The notes: generated from the sequence alone by a model not told the origin. A stretch of 64,000 bases of DNA from Humulus lupulus (GCF_963169125.1 NC_084793.1:94445071-94509070); one strand, 5' to 3'; positions 1 to 11,691 are shown, counted from the stretch's first letter. Numbers and translations are program-made.

Positions 1-699
1 TACTTAGAGCCAGGGCCAGAAGGCCTAGGTGACCCCATCGTCACATGGCTAAGGGTATGGAACCCACAGTAGTGACTCCATGGTCACTCAGTTGGTTACA
101 TTGGTGACTCGCTCATCAGTCACTTATCCTGTTTAAGCTAGTGACTCGATCACTCACTTGTAAAGGGTGCGGAACCCATGTTAGTGACGTTTACATCTGT
201 CACTCATTAGCTTAGGACTAGAAGTCCTGGATGATTACCATGATCATCGTTTGATATTGTATATATGCAGTATTGAGTTTTCTTGCTGGGCTTTGGCTCA
301 TGGGTGCTATGTGGTGCAGGTAAAGGGAAAGAAAAGCTCACCCAGCCGTGAGCGGAGAGCTTAGGTGGCGATGTGTACATATGCGGCCGCTAAACCACCA
401 CGGCCAAGGAGTTTCTCAGAGGGACTAGGGGTTAACCCTATTTTTGCCGCTTAGGTTGGCGGGTTGTAAATTTTACTCTGTAATGACCATTTTGTATTAT
501 AAATATCTTGTAAACGCTTTTATGGGCCCATGATCAGTTTTATGTTTTAAATAAAATATATCATTTCCTTTTGATTGGTTTTCCACCTTAACCTATTTAA
601 TAACACCTAGATGCACATTTTTAACCAAAGAACTCGATTAGCGAGTTAAGCACAGTTCAAAGTTCACAGTAACTGTCTTGGGGTACCCAGGGCATTACA
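1..699 (+). mobile_element. 3' part of a Tekay/Del-like gypsy LTR
   Basis: The segment ends in GGGCATTACA, the same terminus as the LTRs at 43664-48798 and 51881-54102. It shares with them the block GGTGCTATGTGGTGCAGG about 390 bases before the end. Its first 230 bases hold short dyads (GTGACT paired with AGTCAC) around a repeated GGAACCCA motif. The start of the LTR lies outside the window, so I cannot say whether it is a solo LTR or the 3' LTR of a complete element. No coding sequence is visible. Confidence 0.75.
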
Positions 700-759
700 T
701 GTGGGGTGGGTGTCGATCTGAGTTCTGGGTTTTTTTGCTGGGTTTTTTTATATAGGCTT

Positions 760-1290
760 GATAGTTTCGATGAGTGCTCGATGGTTGATCGACAACAGGA
801 TAGAAACTGAAAAATCTTAAGAACGATAATGCTTTGTAGTGGTTCGATATGAGTGAGGCATTAGAACTCGAGGGTTCGATATAAGCTCGATGTTATCTCG
901 ATAGTACTAGCTCGATAGAAATCTGTTAGGCTCGATGGGGTCTAGGGTTTTCTTTATGGGGTTGATATTTGTTGGCTCGATAGGCTCGACATGAGCTCAA
1001 TGCATATAGCTCGATACTAACTCGATATAGCTCGATGGTGGCTTGATATGAGTGAGGCATTAGGACTGATGGTGGCTCGATATAAATGAGGCACTTTGGC
1101 TTGATAGTGATCGATGATAGCTCTATAGTAATCGGTTAGGCTCGATATGAGCTTGATGCATGCTCGATGCTCCGTTGTTAAGACAGATTATGATATAGCT
1201 CAATACTTACTCAATAGAGCTCGATGGTAGCTCGATAGAGTTTTGTTGTTGCTCGATGATGGCTCGATGGGCTCGATAAAAATTCGATGG
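760..1290. repeat. Degenerate CTCGAT array (left copy)
   Basis: About 17 exact CTCGAT hexamers occur in roughly 530 bases, with many one-base variants (CTTGAT, TTCGAT, CTCAAT). They often form the longer pattern GCTCGATATGAG. The array lies upstream of the DUF1985 exon, just before a plausible splice acceptor at 1391, so it is probably intronic or 5' untranslated sequence of the MULE gene. Similar arrays occur at 49390-49650 and, inverted, at 50630-50950. Confidence 0.85.
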
Positions 1291-1391
1291 CAGTGTTTAT
1301 TTCAATTTTGCTATGAATTTTTTTGACAATTATTTCCCAATTCTATTTAACTTTCTGTTTTCTTACCAATTATTTTCATGTGTCAATGCAG

Positions 1392-2243
1392 ATGCCGAAG
1401 TTACTTGTTTCGTTTCAATATCACTTTCTTGGCTGAGTCACATATAAGGGTGGTAGGACTTTGGATGATATTAAGAAAAGGTTTGTGGAGCTCGGCCTGA
1501 TAGAAATGGCTAAGGAATCCCCTTTCAAGCAATTCTTCTTGGCTTCAGTGTTTCATTTCTCAGGAGTTTTGGTGCATCAGCTAATGTTGAAGAAAATAGC
1601 AAGTCATAAAGAAGATGAGGTGCATTTCTTTTTGTGCTCGAAGTCCTGTAGATTCAGCATGAGAGAGTTTGCTCTAGTGACGCAGTTGAATTTTAGTTCT
1701 GCACCATCACAGGCAGAGTTTGATGAGCGTTTGACCAGTGACCGCTTGATCAAGGACTATTTCAATGATGCTGAGAAAGTAAATGTCCTACAGTTGGAGA
1801 ATGCTTTCAAAACTTGTATTGTGGTAAAAAATGTGTACAAGTTGGGTCTTTGTTTGTTGGTTGAGGGGGTTCTAAATGCCATAAAGGGAAAGTTGAATGT
1901 ATGGCAAGGTATTCTGAAGGTGGTTGAGGACATAGACTACTTTAGCTATCCATGGGGGAAGTTCTCTTACAAGAGGCTTTTAAATTCTTGCAAGAAGGAC
2001 ATGGAGCGCCAGAAGGCTAACTTTGAAAAGAAGAAGGATGCCATGGTGCAACAGGAGTCGAAGTACAGTTTTTATGGTTATGCTATGACGTTACAGTATT
2101 GGGCATACGAGGCCATTGAGCAGCTTAAGATAGAGTTTGTTGTGAGCTCGGGAAACATGGTCCCGAGGATGCTTAGTTGGTCGCACCAGAAGAAGAAGGA
2201 TTTCACCAAGTCTGTCTTCTCACCGATGTTATCGAAGAGCAAT
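1392..2243 (+). pseudogene. DUF1985 exon of the MULE DUF1985-Ulp1 gene
   Basis: The exon runs from ATG at 1392, directly after a CAG acceptor, to the donor GTAAGT at 2244, ending in phase 0. It reads through about 284 codons with one in-frame TGA at 1434, which looks like a CGA to TGA change. The protein resembles DUF1985, a plant domain of unknown function fused to Ulp1-like C48 peptidases in transposon-borne genes. Recognisable pieces are the start RTLDDIKKRF, the central aromatic-rich part (DIDYFSYPWGKFSY) and a following lysine-rich helix. The next exon is at 14858, because retrotransposon Ret1 landed in the intron. The role of DUF1985 is unknown. Confidence 0.75.
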
Positions 2244-2279
2244 GTAAGTTATATTTGATTGACATTAAGCATTTAATTT

Positions 2280-3030
2280 TGTTGACGCGGTTCTTCGGCA
2301 ACAGGTAATTAAGAGAGAGAGAGAAGAGGATTAGTGCCAAATATAGAACCGTAACAGATATAAGATCTTAGTGAATGAAATAGGTGACTCGAGACACGTT
2401 TTTAAGTGGTTCGAAGGTTAAAATCCTTCTACTCCACTAGTCAATATTACTGATATATTCTGGGTATTTTGTTACAAAGTATATCTCTCTAGAGACTATT
2501 TGTTCCAACCCCTATCAACTCCCAGGGTCTCCATATTTATAGGAGAAGGCACCTGGAAGTTGGTAAGGAGGTCATCCCGTGACCTTCTTATTTGTCATAT
2601 CAACTCTGTGACATTCATGATTAATTCCTAAACCTGACACATAAGTATGGTCAAATCGATAGATAAGGAGATAATGGGCCGCACGGCCCAACCCAGCCGT
2701 GGGTGTCTGAACACGCACGTTCCGAGAAGTCAGGGAGATATCGGACACGTGATGTCAGATATATGCATGTTTATCTTGCGTGTGTTGACTTTACAAAGGG
2801 TCATGGCCTCCATATCCAACTCGTACCACGATCTGTGCACCTGACCCGACCTTCGGCCTTTCGATTCCTTGTTCCAGTCTTGGGAGTCTTGGCGAGTCCT
2901 TGAGGATTCCTCGAGCTAAGGGGGTACGACCTCAAGACAGGATCTCCGACCTGGGGGATGTTTATGGACTAACCATGATTAGTCCGAAGCTCGGCCTGCT
3001 AATCAGCCCGTGGAAAAATCAGGGCGTACA
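2280..3030 (-). repeat. Ret1 3' LTR
   Basis: This 751-base repeat begins TGTTGACG and ends GCGTACA on the plus strand, and matches 14029-14790. On the element's own strand a TATA box, TATAAATA, lies at 2541-2534. It lacks 12 bases (TGCAGCGTGTCC) present in the other LTR near 14470. The small open frames inside it are accidental. Confidence 0.93.
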
Positions 3031-3052
3031 TCTGCCCCCCAAGCTCCTGCTC
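3031..3052 (-). promoter_or_regulatory. Ret1 polypurine tract
   Basis: Read on the minus strand, AGCTTGGGGGGCAGA abuts the 3' LTR. It is the expected plus-strand primer for reverse transcription. The sequence just before it (3041-3052) pairs imperfectly, 10 of 12 positions, with 3129-3140 across a loop of about 76 bases. Confidence 0.85.
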
Positions 3053-3057
3053 GTGGT

Positions 3058-3304
3058 ATATGACGTCATATATAAGACCATAGTAGGGGCTTTTAGACTT
3101 CCCCACAACTCTTCACATTCCACTCTTTAAGCAGGTGCTTGACACGTGGCACATCGTGGGTGGTGACGGTACGTCTCACGAGAACCGCATTTAATGGCCT
3201 AGCCTATGCCCAGCCGTCATTTCGTATTTCGAGTGGAAGGCCTCGAATCCCTCATCAGGGCCATCCAAGAGCCTTCTACATGTGATACTCCACGCATATA
3301 AAAG
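3058..3304 (+). promoter_or_regulatory. Candidate promoter of the Ret1 antisense gene
   Basis: A perfect palindrome ATATGACGTCATAT (3058-3071) contains TGACGTCA, the core recognised by plant bZIP/TGA factors, and overlaps TATATAAG at 3069-3076. A stronger TATA box, TATAAAAG, lies at 3297-3304. Both face the antisense gene starting at 4034. A plausible 5' untranslated intron runs from GTAAAA at 3579 to the acceptor at 4021, 12 bases before the start codon. Otherwise 3053-4033 holds no convincing gene. Start sites are inferred. Confidence 0.6.
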
Positions 3305-4033
3305 GGGGTGGCCACCCTATGCATGGGCCACCCTTTCACTCGAAATTCTTCAAACCTCTTTTCTTCTTTCCTTTCCATATTCCAGAAGAACGAAACCCTT
3401 GACTCGGTTGCTGCCATTTTCATCGTTCAAGAAGCTCAGGCGCACGGATTTCTCCAAAGCTTTGGAAGCTACTACACCGACGAAGATCCTGTCAATGCAA
3501 CACTCCCGTTTACTTCCCAGTCATACACCAAAAGTTTCCTGACCCTGCGTACTTCGAAAACATGCTACTGTAGCTTAGGTAAAAAATTTCACTGTAGCCG
3601 CATGCAAGGGTTTTTTCTGGGTTTTGTGGATATGGGGGGTGACAACCCTTTTTAGGTTAGGGTATATTTATTGTAGGAAGTCGCTTTAGAATATGGGTTT
3701 CAGGATACTTTTTCTGGGGAAAATTTCTGGGTAGGAGTTTTGGGAATTTTGGGTGCAAAACTGGGTAGCTTAGGGAACACGCCTCATAAGCGGTTTCGCA
3801 ATTTTCTGCCTATTGAAACTTTCCCCCCAAGGCGAATTCTATTATGAACCCCCTGACACACGAATTCCGAGTAATCTGGGATCTGTTGGGAGCATACGCG
3901 CGTGTTCACTGAACCGCGTGGTTCCACTCTCCATGAGCTGGGCTTACCTCAGCTCGTGCTAATAATAATTGCTTCTTCCTCCTGCTTGGGTCGCCTTTTC
4001 TAAAGTGTTTTCTTTTGTTAGCTAGGCGACCAG

Positions 4034-6655
4034 ATGGCTCCAAAAAAGAATCTCCCCCAGAAGAACGTTGGAAGCTCGGCCTCTCAGCAGGAAAAAGGAA
4101 AGGCGGTGATGCCTAGCTCCCCGATCCCCCGTTTCGGGCCAGTAGTGAAGAAGGAGGTCGAGGTGGCCCCTGACGCATTCTTTGAGGCGGAGAGAATCAT
4201 CTCAAAGATAACCGATCAGGCGAAGATTAACAAGCTCTTCCTCACTCATAACATCGCGCTGGGGAAAGCCTCTGTCATTGCCCGACCTGCTGCGGAGGGC
4301 GAGCGGAGCTGCTCGCCGCTCGAAGAATCGTTCGCAGCCTGGAGCGGGGAACACTTTAAGGCAGGGGCCTTCCTTCCCCTGGATCAGTACTTTGCTGATT
4401 TCTTGAACTTTGTGGGGTTGGCCCTATTTCAGCTCCCCCCCAACTCCTACCGTCTGCTGGCAGGGTTGAGGTACTTATTCCAGAAGCATGAGTGGGAGGT
4501 CCCCACTCCTGCGGATATTTTATATTTCTTTTGCCTCAAAGCCAGCCCGGACCAGCGGGGGCGAGGCGACGGGTTTTACTATTTAACCCGTTTTCCCAAC
4601 ACGGCGGCGGTCATTGAGCTGCCTAGCCATCCTAATGATTTCAAGGACCAGTTCTTCATGTCAACTGGGTTCCGAAACTGCAAGCAACACTACTTCAATC
4701 GTCCTCGTAAGTGCTCCCGTCCTTAGCTCGCCTTTTAAGCGTTATTTTAGCTCCTCCCATCCTCCATTCTGACTCGAACTAATCTTGCAGCCATCTTCGC
4801 GAGGACCGAAAAGTCTGTGACCCTCGGGGGCCAATATGACACGCTGGCGGGCTTGCCCCCTAGTGAGAAGGATTATCGCGCGCTCGTGACGGATGAGACG
4901 ATGGTGTTCTGCAAGCTGATTTTTCCAAATCAGACCTTGAACCTGAAGAGGCCCTGGGGGCCGCCCCCAGCTCGGGACACCAGACCTGTCATCGTGGAGG
5001 TGGTCGCGGGCGATGAAGATGAGGAGGACGAGGGTGACGAAATTCCGCTCATGAGGAGCAGGAAGAGGACTTTGGACGTCGCCCAGGGCATGGGCGAGGA
5101 GAGGATCCAATCCAGAGCAGCCGCGGGTCCTTCTGGCCAAGGTAACTCTAACTTGCTTAGGAGTCTAGATATGGCCGCTGCAGACCCCCGGCTGGCTAGG
5201 TTCAATCCTAGGCAGATCGTCCATCGTCACAGGAGCGATCTGGACTTGAACACACTTCTGCTCCATTATGTCGACCGGCTCATGCTGGATCACCAAGAGA
5301 GCCGACCTAGGGGCACCGTAGTAGTAGATAATACCCTAGCTATTAGGTCGATCCTATTCGAGGAGTATGGGACCAACCTACGCACCCGGCCTTCACTCCA
5401 GAGAGGTATCTATGCTCCGGGGCTTAGGCAGTATGTAGAAGAATCTAGCCCCGAGTCGGAACTGGACCCAGAACTTGCACCAGTTCGGGAAATAATCGTC
5501 TTAGGCTCTTCCAGCTCGGGGGGTAGGGTTTCCCTTAGTAATCGTATACTTTTTTAGCTTTAACCTTTTTCCTTTACCTCTATGATTGTTAACTTGTAAT
5601 AACCATGTTCTTTGTTTGACAGAAGAGATGTCTCAGCCCGAGGGGAGCTTGCGAGGCGCAGTCTTCGGGGGAAACCCTGCAGCCGGGCAAAGACTGAATA
5701 GGCTCCGGGGGTCCAGGAACACTGCTGGGACCTCCACCAAGTCCCCGGCAAAGGAGAAGGAGAGAACCCCGCCAGCCCAGGACGCGGGAGCGATTCTTCT
5801 TGTTGCCGAGGCAGGCCAAATGCCTCCGCCCCCTCAGCGAACTCCAACTGTCACCCAGGACGCAGGGACGGAGCTCGAGACTCCGTCTGCGGTGGCCTCC
5901 GATGTACGCATCCCGATTAACCCCCAGGACCTGGAGAAGATCCCAGAGGCCTTCCGGGGAACTGTGTACGAATCGGCGAACTACGCCGTTAACCATATCT
6001 ATAAGTTCACCGAGAAGGAACTCCGGGCTATTGAGACAATGAGCCCGGTTGACGTTATGAACTCTTCAATGAGCATGACCCTAACGGTAAGCTGCCCTAT
6101 TCTTTTAAAGCTTTTACCATTGTATTCCGTCTTATTTTTCCTCTGAGCCAGTTTATCTTCCATTCCTCGCAGGGTGTCGTCGCCCTTCACCGGAGCATCA
6201 TCAGGGCCAGAACTCAGCTTGATGACATGAGGACCGAGCACCAGGCCACCCTTCAGGAGGTTAAGGCGACTAAGGATGCCCTGACGACCTCGAAGGTCGA
6301 GTTGGAGAAGACCCAGGTCGATCTGGAGAAGACCCGCCTGAAGGTCCAGGAGCTCGAGACCTCCCTTGCCACCTCGCAGACAGACCTAGAGGCGGCGAAG
6401 ACTGAGGTCCAGGTCGCCCTGGAAGCCGAACGGGCCACATCGGAGCAGTCCCTGCAGGACCTGTTCTATCATTGCTGGGCTTTCAACCCGGAGGCTGACT
6501 TCTCCTTCATGTCACCAAGCCTTTGGGCGAACTTGGTGGTGAAGTTTCAAGCTCGCCTTGATAAGGAGGCGCCGCCTTCGGAAACTGGGGAGGCCTCTGG
6601 CGCGGCGGAGCAGGGTGAAACGGCGACCTCCAAAGGGCCGACTGACGGGGCCTAG
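4034..6655 (+). CDS. Intact spliced antisense gene of Tat element Ret1
   Basis: Four exons (4034-4706, 4791-5522, 5623-6086, 6173-6655) join with matching phases and standard GT/AG borders, giving 783 codons without a stop. The first exon, starting MAPKKNLPQK, carries the globular region typical of proteins annotated as 'putative gypsy type transposon' (PF04195-like): FLPLDQYFADFLNF, then RLLAGLRYLF and ADILYFFCLKASPDQ. Exon 2 is acidic and low-complexity in its middle. Exon 3 contains IPEAFRGTVYES. Exon 4 has a long heptad-rich coiled coil (VELEKTQVDLEKTRLK) and a C-terminal segment with FYHCWAFNPEADFSF. Antisense genes at this place are known in Tat elements; their function is not established. 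Homologues in Ret2 (26330-29051) and Ret3 (37724-40361) keep the same general layout but are damaged. The gene is more GC-rich than its surroundings. Confidence 0.85.
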
Positions 6656-6826
6656 GGCGCTTTTTCTTTCTACTTTTGAGTATTTTTAAGTTCCCCTCTC
6701 TTTTCTTTTTTTTTTTGTATGTAACCTTTGCATGAGGTGTTTTCACCTCGAGACAATTTTCTTTACACCTTTAACTTATATTTTTTTTCATGCTTTTGGC
6801 TACGATATATATATCTTTTTGATAAA
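6656..6826. other. 3' flank of the antisense gene
   Basis: T-rich sequence follows the TAG of the antisense gene and includes long T runs near 6710 and 6780. It may serve as its terminator or poly(A) region. No gene or clear poly(A) signal was identified. Confidence 0.4.
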
Positions 6827-7410
6827 CTTAGTTCGTGTTAACCGCTATTTTTATCTCGAGCTCTTTTGAAAAGAGCAGCGATAAATAGATTTACATCAAA
6901 TTCTAAGTTTTATGACCCAGTTAAAACCAGGAGCTTATTTGGAAAACTTAGTTCGTGTTAACTTTGATCCAAATCTCGACCAACGAAAAATGGATTTATA
7001 TTAACTTCTAAGTTTTGTGACCCAGTTAAAACCAGGAACTTATTTAGAAAACTTAGTTCGTGTTAACTTTTATCCTGATCTCATGCTCTTTAAGAAGAAC
7101 AAGGAGAAATAGATTTAAATCAACTTCTAAGTTTTATGACCCGGTTAAAACCAGGAGCTTATTTGGAAAACTTAGTTCGTGTTAACTTTTATCCTTATCT
7201 CATGCTCTTTAAGAAGAACAAGGAGAAATAGATTTAAATCAACTTCTAAGTTTTATGACCCGGTTAAAACCAGGAGCTTATTTGGAAAACTTAGTTCGTG
7301 TTAACTTTTATCCTTATCTCATGCTCTTTAAGAAGAACAAGGAGAAATAGATTTAAATCAACTTCTAAGTTTTATGACCCGGTTAAAACCAGGATAGGAC
7401 TTAGTTAGCG
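6827..7410. repeat. Tandem repeat (105-120 bp unit) between pol and antisense gene of Ret1
   Basis: CTTAGTTCGTGTTAAC recurs at 6827, 6947, 7052, 7171 and 7290, with a decayed copy at 7400. Spacings are 120, 105, 119, 119 and 110 bases. Each unit ends with GACCCRGTTAAAACCAGGA. The three central units are nearly identical, suggesting recent expansion. A related but diverged repeat occupies the same place in Ret2 (25560-26060). Confidence 0.9.
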
Positions 7411-7516
7411 TTAACCCTTATCCATATCTCGAGCTCTTTAAGAAGAGCAACGATCCGTAGACAAGGATCAACATCCAAGTCGTTAAGGAGACCTGGTTAT
7501 ATCCAGGTACCATATG

Positions 7517-7555
7517 CCCCCCAAGTAACTGGGAAAGGGTCTTTCGTGGTTACTT
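7517..7555 (-). promoter_or_regulatory. Inverted repeat plus G6 tract after Ret1 pol (PPT-like)
   Basis: On the minus strand AAGTAAC (7555-7549) pairs with GTTACTT (7529-7523) and is followed at once by GGGGGG (7522-7517) and CATA. This begins about 80 bases after the pol stop. ACTTGGGGGGCA closely resembles the true polypurine tract next to the 3' LTR. Equivalent structures occur in Ret2 and Ret3. Confidence 0.6.
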
Positions 7556-7636
7556 TAAGATTACAATTGCAAACATGCATAAAAAGCTTATTTTTATTAA
7601 TACATAGAAAATGGATTTCCAGGCCTTACAAGTAGA

Positions 7637-10600
7637 TCATTGATAATATCTCTTTAAGTGGACGACGTTCCAAGTCCGTGGGATGGTCCCTCCATCAAGT
7701 CGAGATAACTTATAAGTTCCCTCCTTGATGACTTCGATGACCTGGTAGGGTCCTTCCCAGTTGGGTCCAAGACTCCATCTTTGGGATCTTTTCCGGCCAG
7801 GAAAACTCTTCTTAGGACCAAGTCGCCAACGCTAAAGGCACGTTTTCTGACCTTGGTGTTAAAGTAGCGAGTGATCTTCTGCTGATAATGGGTGAGCTGG
7901 AGTTGCGAATCCTCTCGCCTTTCATCAACTAAGTCTAGGGAATGGCATAGGAGTTCATGGTTCTGATCTTGGTCGTAGGACTGGGCTCTATGCGACAGAA
8001 CCTTAACTTCCACGGGGAGGACTGCTTCACTCCCGAAGGTTAGGGAGAAAGGAGTATGACCCGTAGGAGTCCGATGCGAGGTCCGGTATGCCCATAGGAC
8101 CTGGGGGAGCTGTTCCGGCCAGACTCCCTTTGCTTCTTCTAATATTTTCTTGAGGCTCGCCTTTAGAGTCTTGTTGACAGCCTCGACCTGGCCGTTCTCC
8201 CGAGGATAGGCCACGGAAGAGAAGCTTTTCACAATTCCATGTCTGTCACAGAACTCAGTGAACAGGTCACTGTCGAACTGAGTGCCGTTATCGGAGACGA
8301 TCTTCTTGGGCAGGCCGAAGCGACAGATGATGCTTTTAATCACGAAGTTAAGCACCTTTTTAGACGTGATTGTTGCTAATGGCTCTGCCTCGGCCCACTT
8401 AGTGAAGTAGTCGATGGCGACCACGGCGTAACGGACCCCGCCCTTTCCAGTGGGCAGGGCGCCCACTAAGTCTATTCCCCAAACGGCAAACGGCCAAGGG
8501 GCCGAGATCATTTTTAGCTCGACCGGAGGAGCTCTGGCAACTGCAGCGAATCGCTGGCACTTGTCGCACTTTTTCACATATGAGATCGAGTCTTTGGACA
8601 GAGTCGGCCAGTAATAACCTTGCCTGAGAACCTTTAAGGCCAAGCTTTGCCCCCCAGTGTGGTCTCCGCATAATCCTTCGTGAATTTCCTGCAAGATGGC
8701 CTTCGCTTCACTTGGAAGAACACATCGGAGGAGCGGTAAAGAGTGCCCACGTCGGTACAACACTCCATCGAGTGTCGTATATCTCAGAGCTTGATATAGG
8801 ACTCGTCGCGCATCGTTACGTCCCTCGGGCAGCTTGCCCTCGACGAGATATTCAAGAATGGGGGTTATCCAGGTCGGCCTGGCGTCGATCATCTCGACCT
8901 CTACCCGATATCCTTCTATACTTGGTTTTTCCAAGAATTCTATTGGCACTAGCCCCAGTGTCTCTGTCTCTCCCGAGGTGGCGAGCTTGGCAAGAGCATC
9001 TGCATTGGTGCTTTGTTCTCGAGGTATCTGTTCGATCGATCCTTGCCTAAACGCGGACAGCTCGGCTTTTACCTTTGCCAGATAGGCGGCAATCTTGGGT
9101 CCCCGTGCTTGATATTCGCCCAGAACCTGGTTAATCACGAGCTGGGAGTCACTGAAGCACTGGACGGAGCTCACCTTTAACTCCCTGGCTATCCTTAGGC
9201 CGGCCAGCAAAGCTTCGTATTCTTCCTCGTTGTTGGAGGCCTTGAACTCGAACCTTAGCGCCGAGTGGAACCTATGTCCCTCGGGGGATATCAGAATGAT
9301 TTCGGCCCCGGAGCCGTTTTCGTTGGATGAACCATCTACAAAGATCTTCCATAACGATTGGGGCGAGGTGAGCTGAGATGAGTCCTCCACTGGATTCTCC
9401 TGGAATCTCGTGCATTCTGCCACAAAGTCGGCCAAGGCCTGACTCTTTATGGCAGTTCGTGGAGTATAGAAAATCTCGAACTGACTGAGTTCGATCGCCC
9501 ACTTTAATAAACGTCCCGATGCTTCAGGCTTTTGCAAAACCTGCCTTAGAGGTTGATCGGTCATGACGTGTACCGAGTGAGATTGGAAGTACGGCCTGAG
9601 CTTTCGCGAGGCCGTAATTAGGCAGAACGCCAGTTTTTCCATCAGCGAGTATCGTGATTCTACCCCGAGGAGTCTCTTGCTGATGTAATAAACTGGCTTC
9701 TGAGCTTGGTCCTCTTCTCGTACCAGTACGGCGCTAGCTGCATCCCGAGTGACAGCTAGGTAGAGAAAAAGAGGCTCGCCGGCCTTGGGCTTGGATAGCA
9801 CAGGCGGTTCAGCCAGATGCACCTTCAGGTCGAGGAATGTGCTTTCGCATTCTATTGTCCAGTCAAAGTTCTTGTTTCCCCGAAGCAGGTTGTAGAAGGG
9901 CAAACACTTAACGGTTGACTTGGAAATAAATCGGTTCAGTGCGGCCACTCTCCCTGTCAAGCCTTGGATATCTTTCTGCGACCTAGGCGAAGGAAGCTCG
10001 AGCAATGACCTGATCTTGTCGGGGTTTGCTTCGATTCCTCGGGTATTAACTATGAACCCCAGGAATTTCCCGGATGCGACACCAAAAGTGCATTTCTGGG
10101 GATTGAGCCTCATGCCATATTCTCGTAGTATTTTAAAACATTCTCCCAGGTCGTAAACATGGTTGTCGGTAGTCTTTGACTTGACGAGCATGTCATCAAC
10201 ATACACTTCCATGTTCTTTCCGATCTGGTCCGCGAACATTCTGTTTACTAGTCTTTGGTAGGTAGCTCCGGCGTTCTTCAGACCGAACGGCATGACCTTG
10301 TAGCAATAGACATTAGTCGGGGTCATGAAGCTGGTGTGTTCCTGGTCCGCCGGATTCATCGCGATCTGATTGTAGCCTGAGTACGCGTCCATAAAGGACA
10401 TGAGCTCGTGCCCCGCCGTGGCATCCACCAGCTGATCGATCCTTGGCAATGGGAAACAATCCTTGGGGCAGGCCTTATTCAAGTCGGAGAAGTCAATGTA
10501 AGTCTGCCATTTCCCGTTGGGCTTTGGAACTAGCACGGGATTGGCGACCCAAATTGGAAATTTGGCTTCACGGATAAAGCCACATTTTTTGAGTCGGGTC

Positions 10601-10851
10601 ACTTCTTCTTCTAGGGCTTCAGCTTGGGTTGTTCCTAAACGTCTTTGCTTCTAAGACTTGGCAGGAACGCTTTTATCCAGGTGGAGCGTGTGCATGATGA
10701 CACTCGGGCTGATGCCTACCATGTCCTCGTGCGACCATGCGAATACATCTAAATTAGCCCGCAGAAACGTAATCAGCTCTGTCTTCCTCTTGCTACAGAG
10801 GTTTTTCCCGAGCTTGACCATCCGTGATGGATTTTGTGGATCAAGGTTCAC
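7637..10851 (-). pseudogene. pol: Ret1 pol: RT, RNase H, archaeal-type RNase H, integrase
   Basis: The frame continues from the protease with in-frame TAG codons at 10854-10852 and 10653-10651, then is open to 7654. RT motifs include PLPRIDQLVDATAGHE, MDAYSGYNQI and the catalytic YVDD near residue 135 of the long open part. A connecting RNase H (SAVLVREEDQAQKPVYYISK) is followed by a second, archaeal-type RNase H (WKIFVDGSSNENGSGA, DSQLVINQVLGEY, NADALAKLA), diagnostic for the Tat lineage. Integrase shows the HHCC zinc region (HEGLCGDH, CDKCQ) and the DDE residues in WGIDLVG, VSDNGTQFD and ENGQVEAVNKTLK. One missing base near 7770 shifts the last codons. In the alternative frame the usual C-terminus ends at the TGA at 7639-7637. 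Only a few point lesions separate it from an open frame. Confidence 0.9.
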
Positions 10852-11676
10852 CTACTCGAGCTCCTCAATAGCCTGGAGCTCGGACCTGTCTTCGCCTATT
10901 CGGGGGTCAATGTCCTCACTAAGGGCGACACTTTCCCCTTTGGCGTTTTGAGGTTTTTCAATCTCAGGAGTCACCAAGGGTTCCTGGGATTCCTCTTCAC
11001 TCAGAATGGCCATAGCCAGCTGCCCGGTTTTAGATTTTCCCTTCATGGGAATGTTGTAGCATTCCCTGGCAGCGAGCTGATCGCCCTTGATGGTGCAGAT
11101 TCCTGTTGAAGTAGGGAATTTCATGGCGAGGTGTCGAATGGAAGTGACAGCCTCGAAAGCTATGAGCGTAGGTCGGCCCAAAATGGCGTTGTAGGCAGCG
11201 GAGTAGTCAATGACCACGAACTCAAGTAGTTTAGAGACTGTCCGAGACTCTTCTCCTAGGGTGATCACCAACTCGATCGTCCTTATCGCTGCCGATCCTT
11301 CTCCCGAAAAACCATACAGCATCATGGAGGTTGCCTTTAGATCGGCGACAGCCAGACCCATCTTCTCTAAGGTGGATCGGAATAAAAGGTTCACCGAACT
11401 CCCGTTGTCTATCAGCACCCTTCTTACTTTTCGGTTAGCGAGCTGGACTGCTACAACCAAGGGATCATTGTGAGGGAACTGGACATGGCCTGCGTCTTCC
11501 TCCGTAAAAGTGATCGGTTGCTTCTCTAATCGTTGCTGTTTTGACTGACGCTGCTCTGGGACGAACTCCACTCCATTGTGGGCTTTTAGTTCATTCACGT
11601 ATCTCTTCTGGGCGCCTCTGCTCATGCCAGCCATATGCGGACCTCCAGAGATGGTGGATATCTCTCCTCCGACCAC
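10852..11676 (-). pseudogene. pol: Ret1 aspartic protease and linker
   Basis: This open frame is in phase with gag upstream (a TAG at 11694-11692 separates them) and with RT downstream. The protease active site reads DNGSS where the family has DTGSS or DSGSS, followed by SAAYNAILGRP, the second conserved block of plant Ty3/gypsy proteases. An acidic linker (DIDPRIGEDRSELQAIEELE) precedes the TAG. A D-N-G active site is seen in some plant elements, so it need not be inactivating. Confidence 0.85.
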
Positions 11677-11691
11677 GGGAGGGGGGACGTC

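Noticed and set aside
2647..3130. Several open frames of 65-76 codons
   Set aside because: They lie in the Ret1 LTR or just past it, and one recurs in the other LTR with changes that are not codon-conservative. They have no domain.
3217..3655. Open frames on both strands, up to 115 codons
   Set aside because: They fall between the TATA box and the intron of the antisense gene's 5' untranslated region and show no similarity to the Ret2 or Ret3 counterparts.
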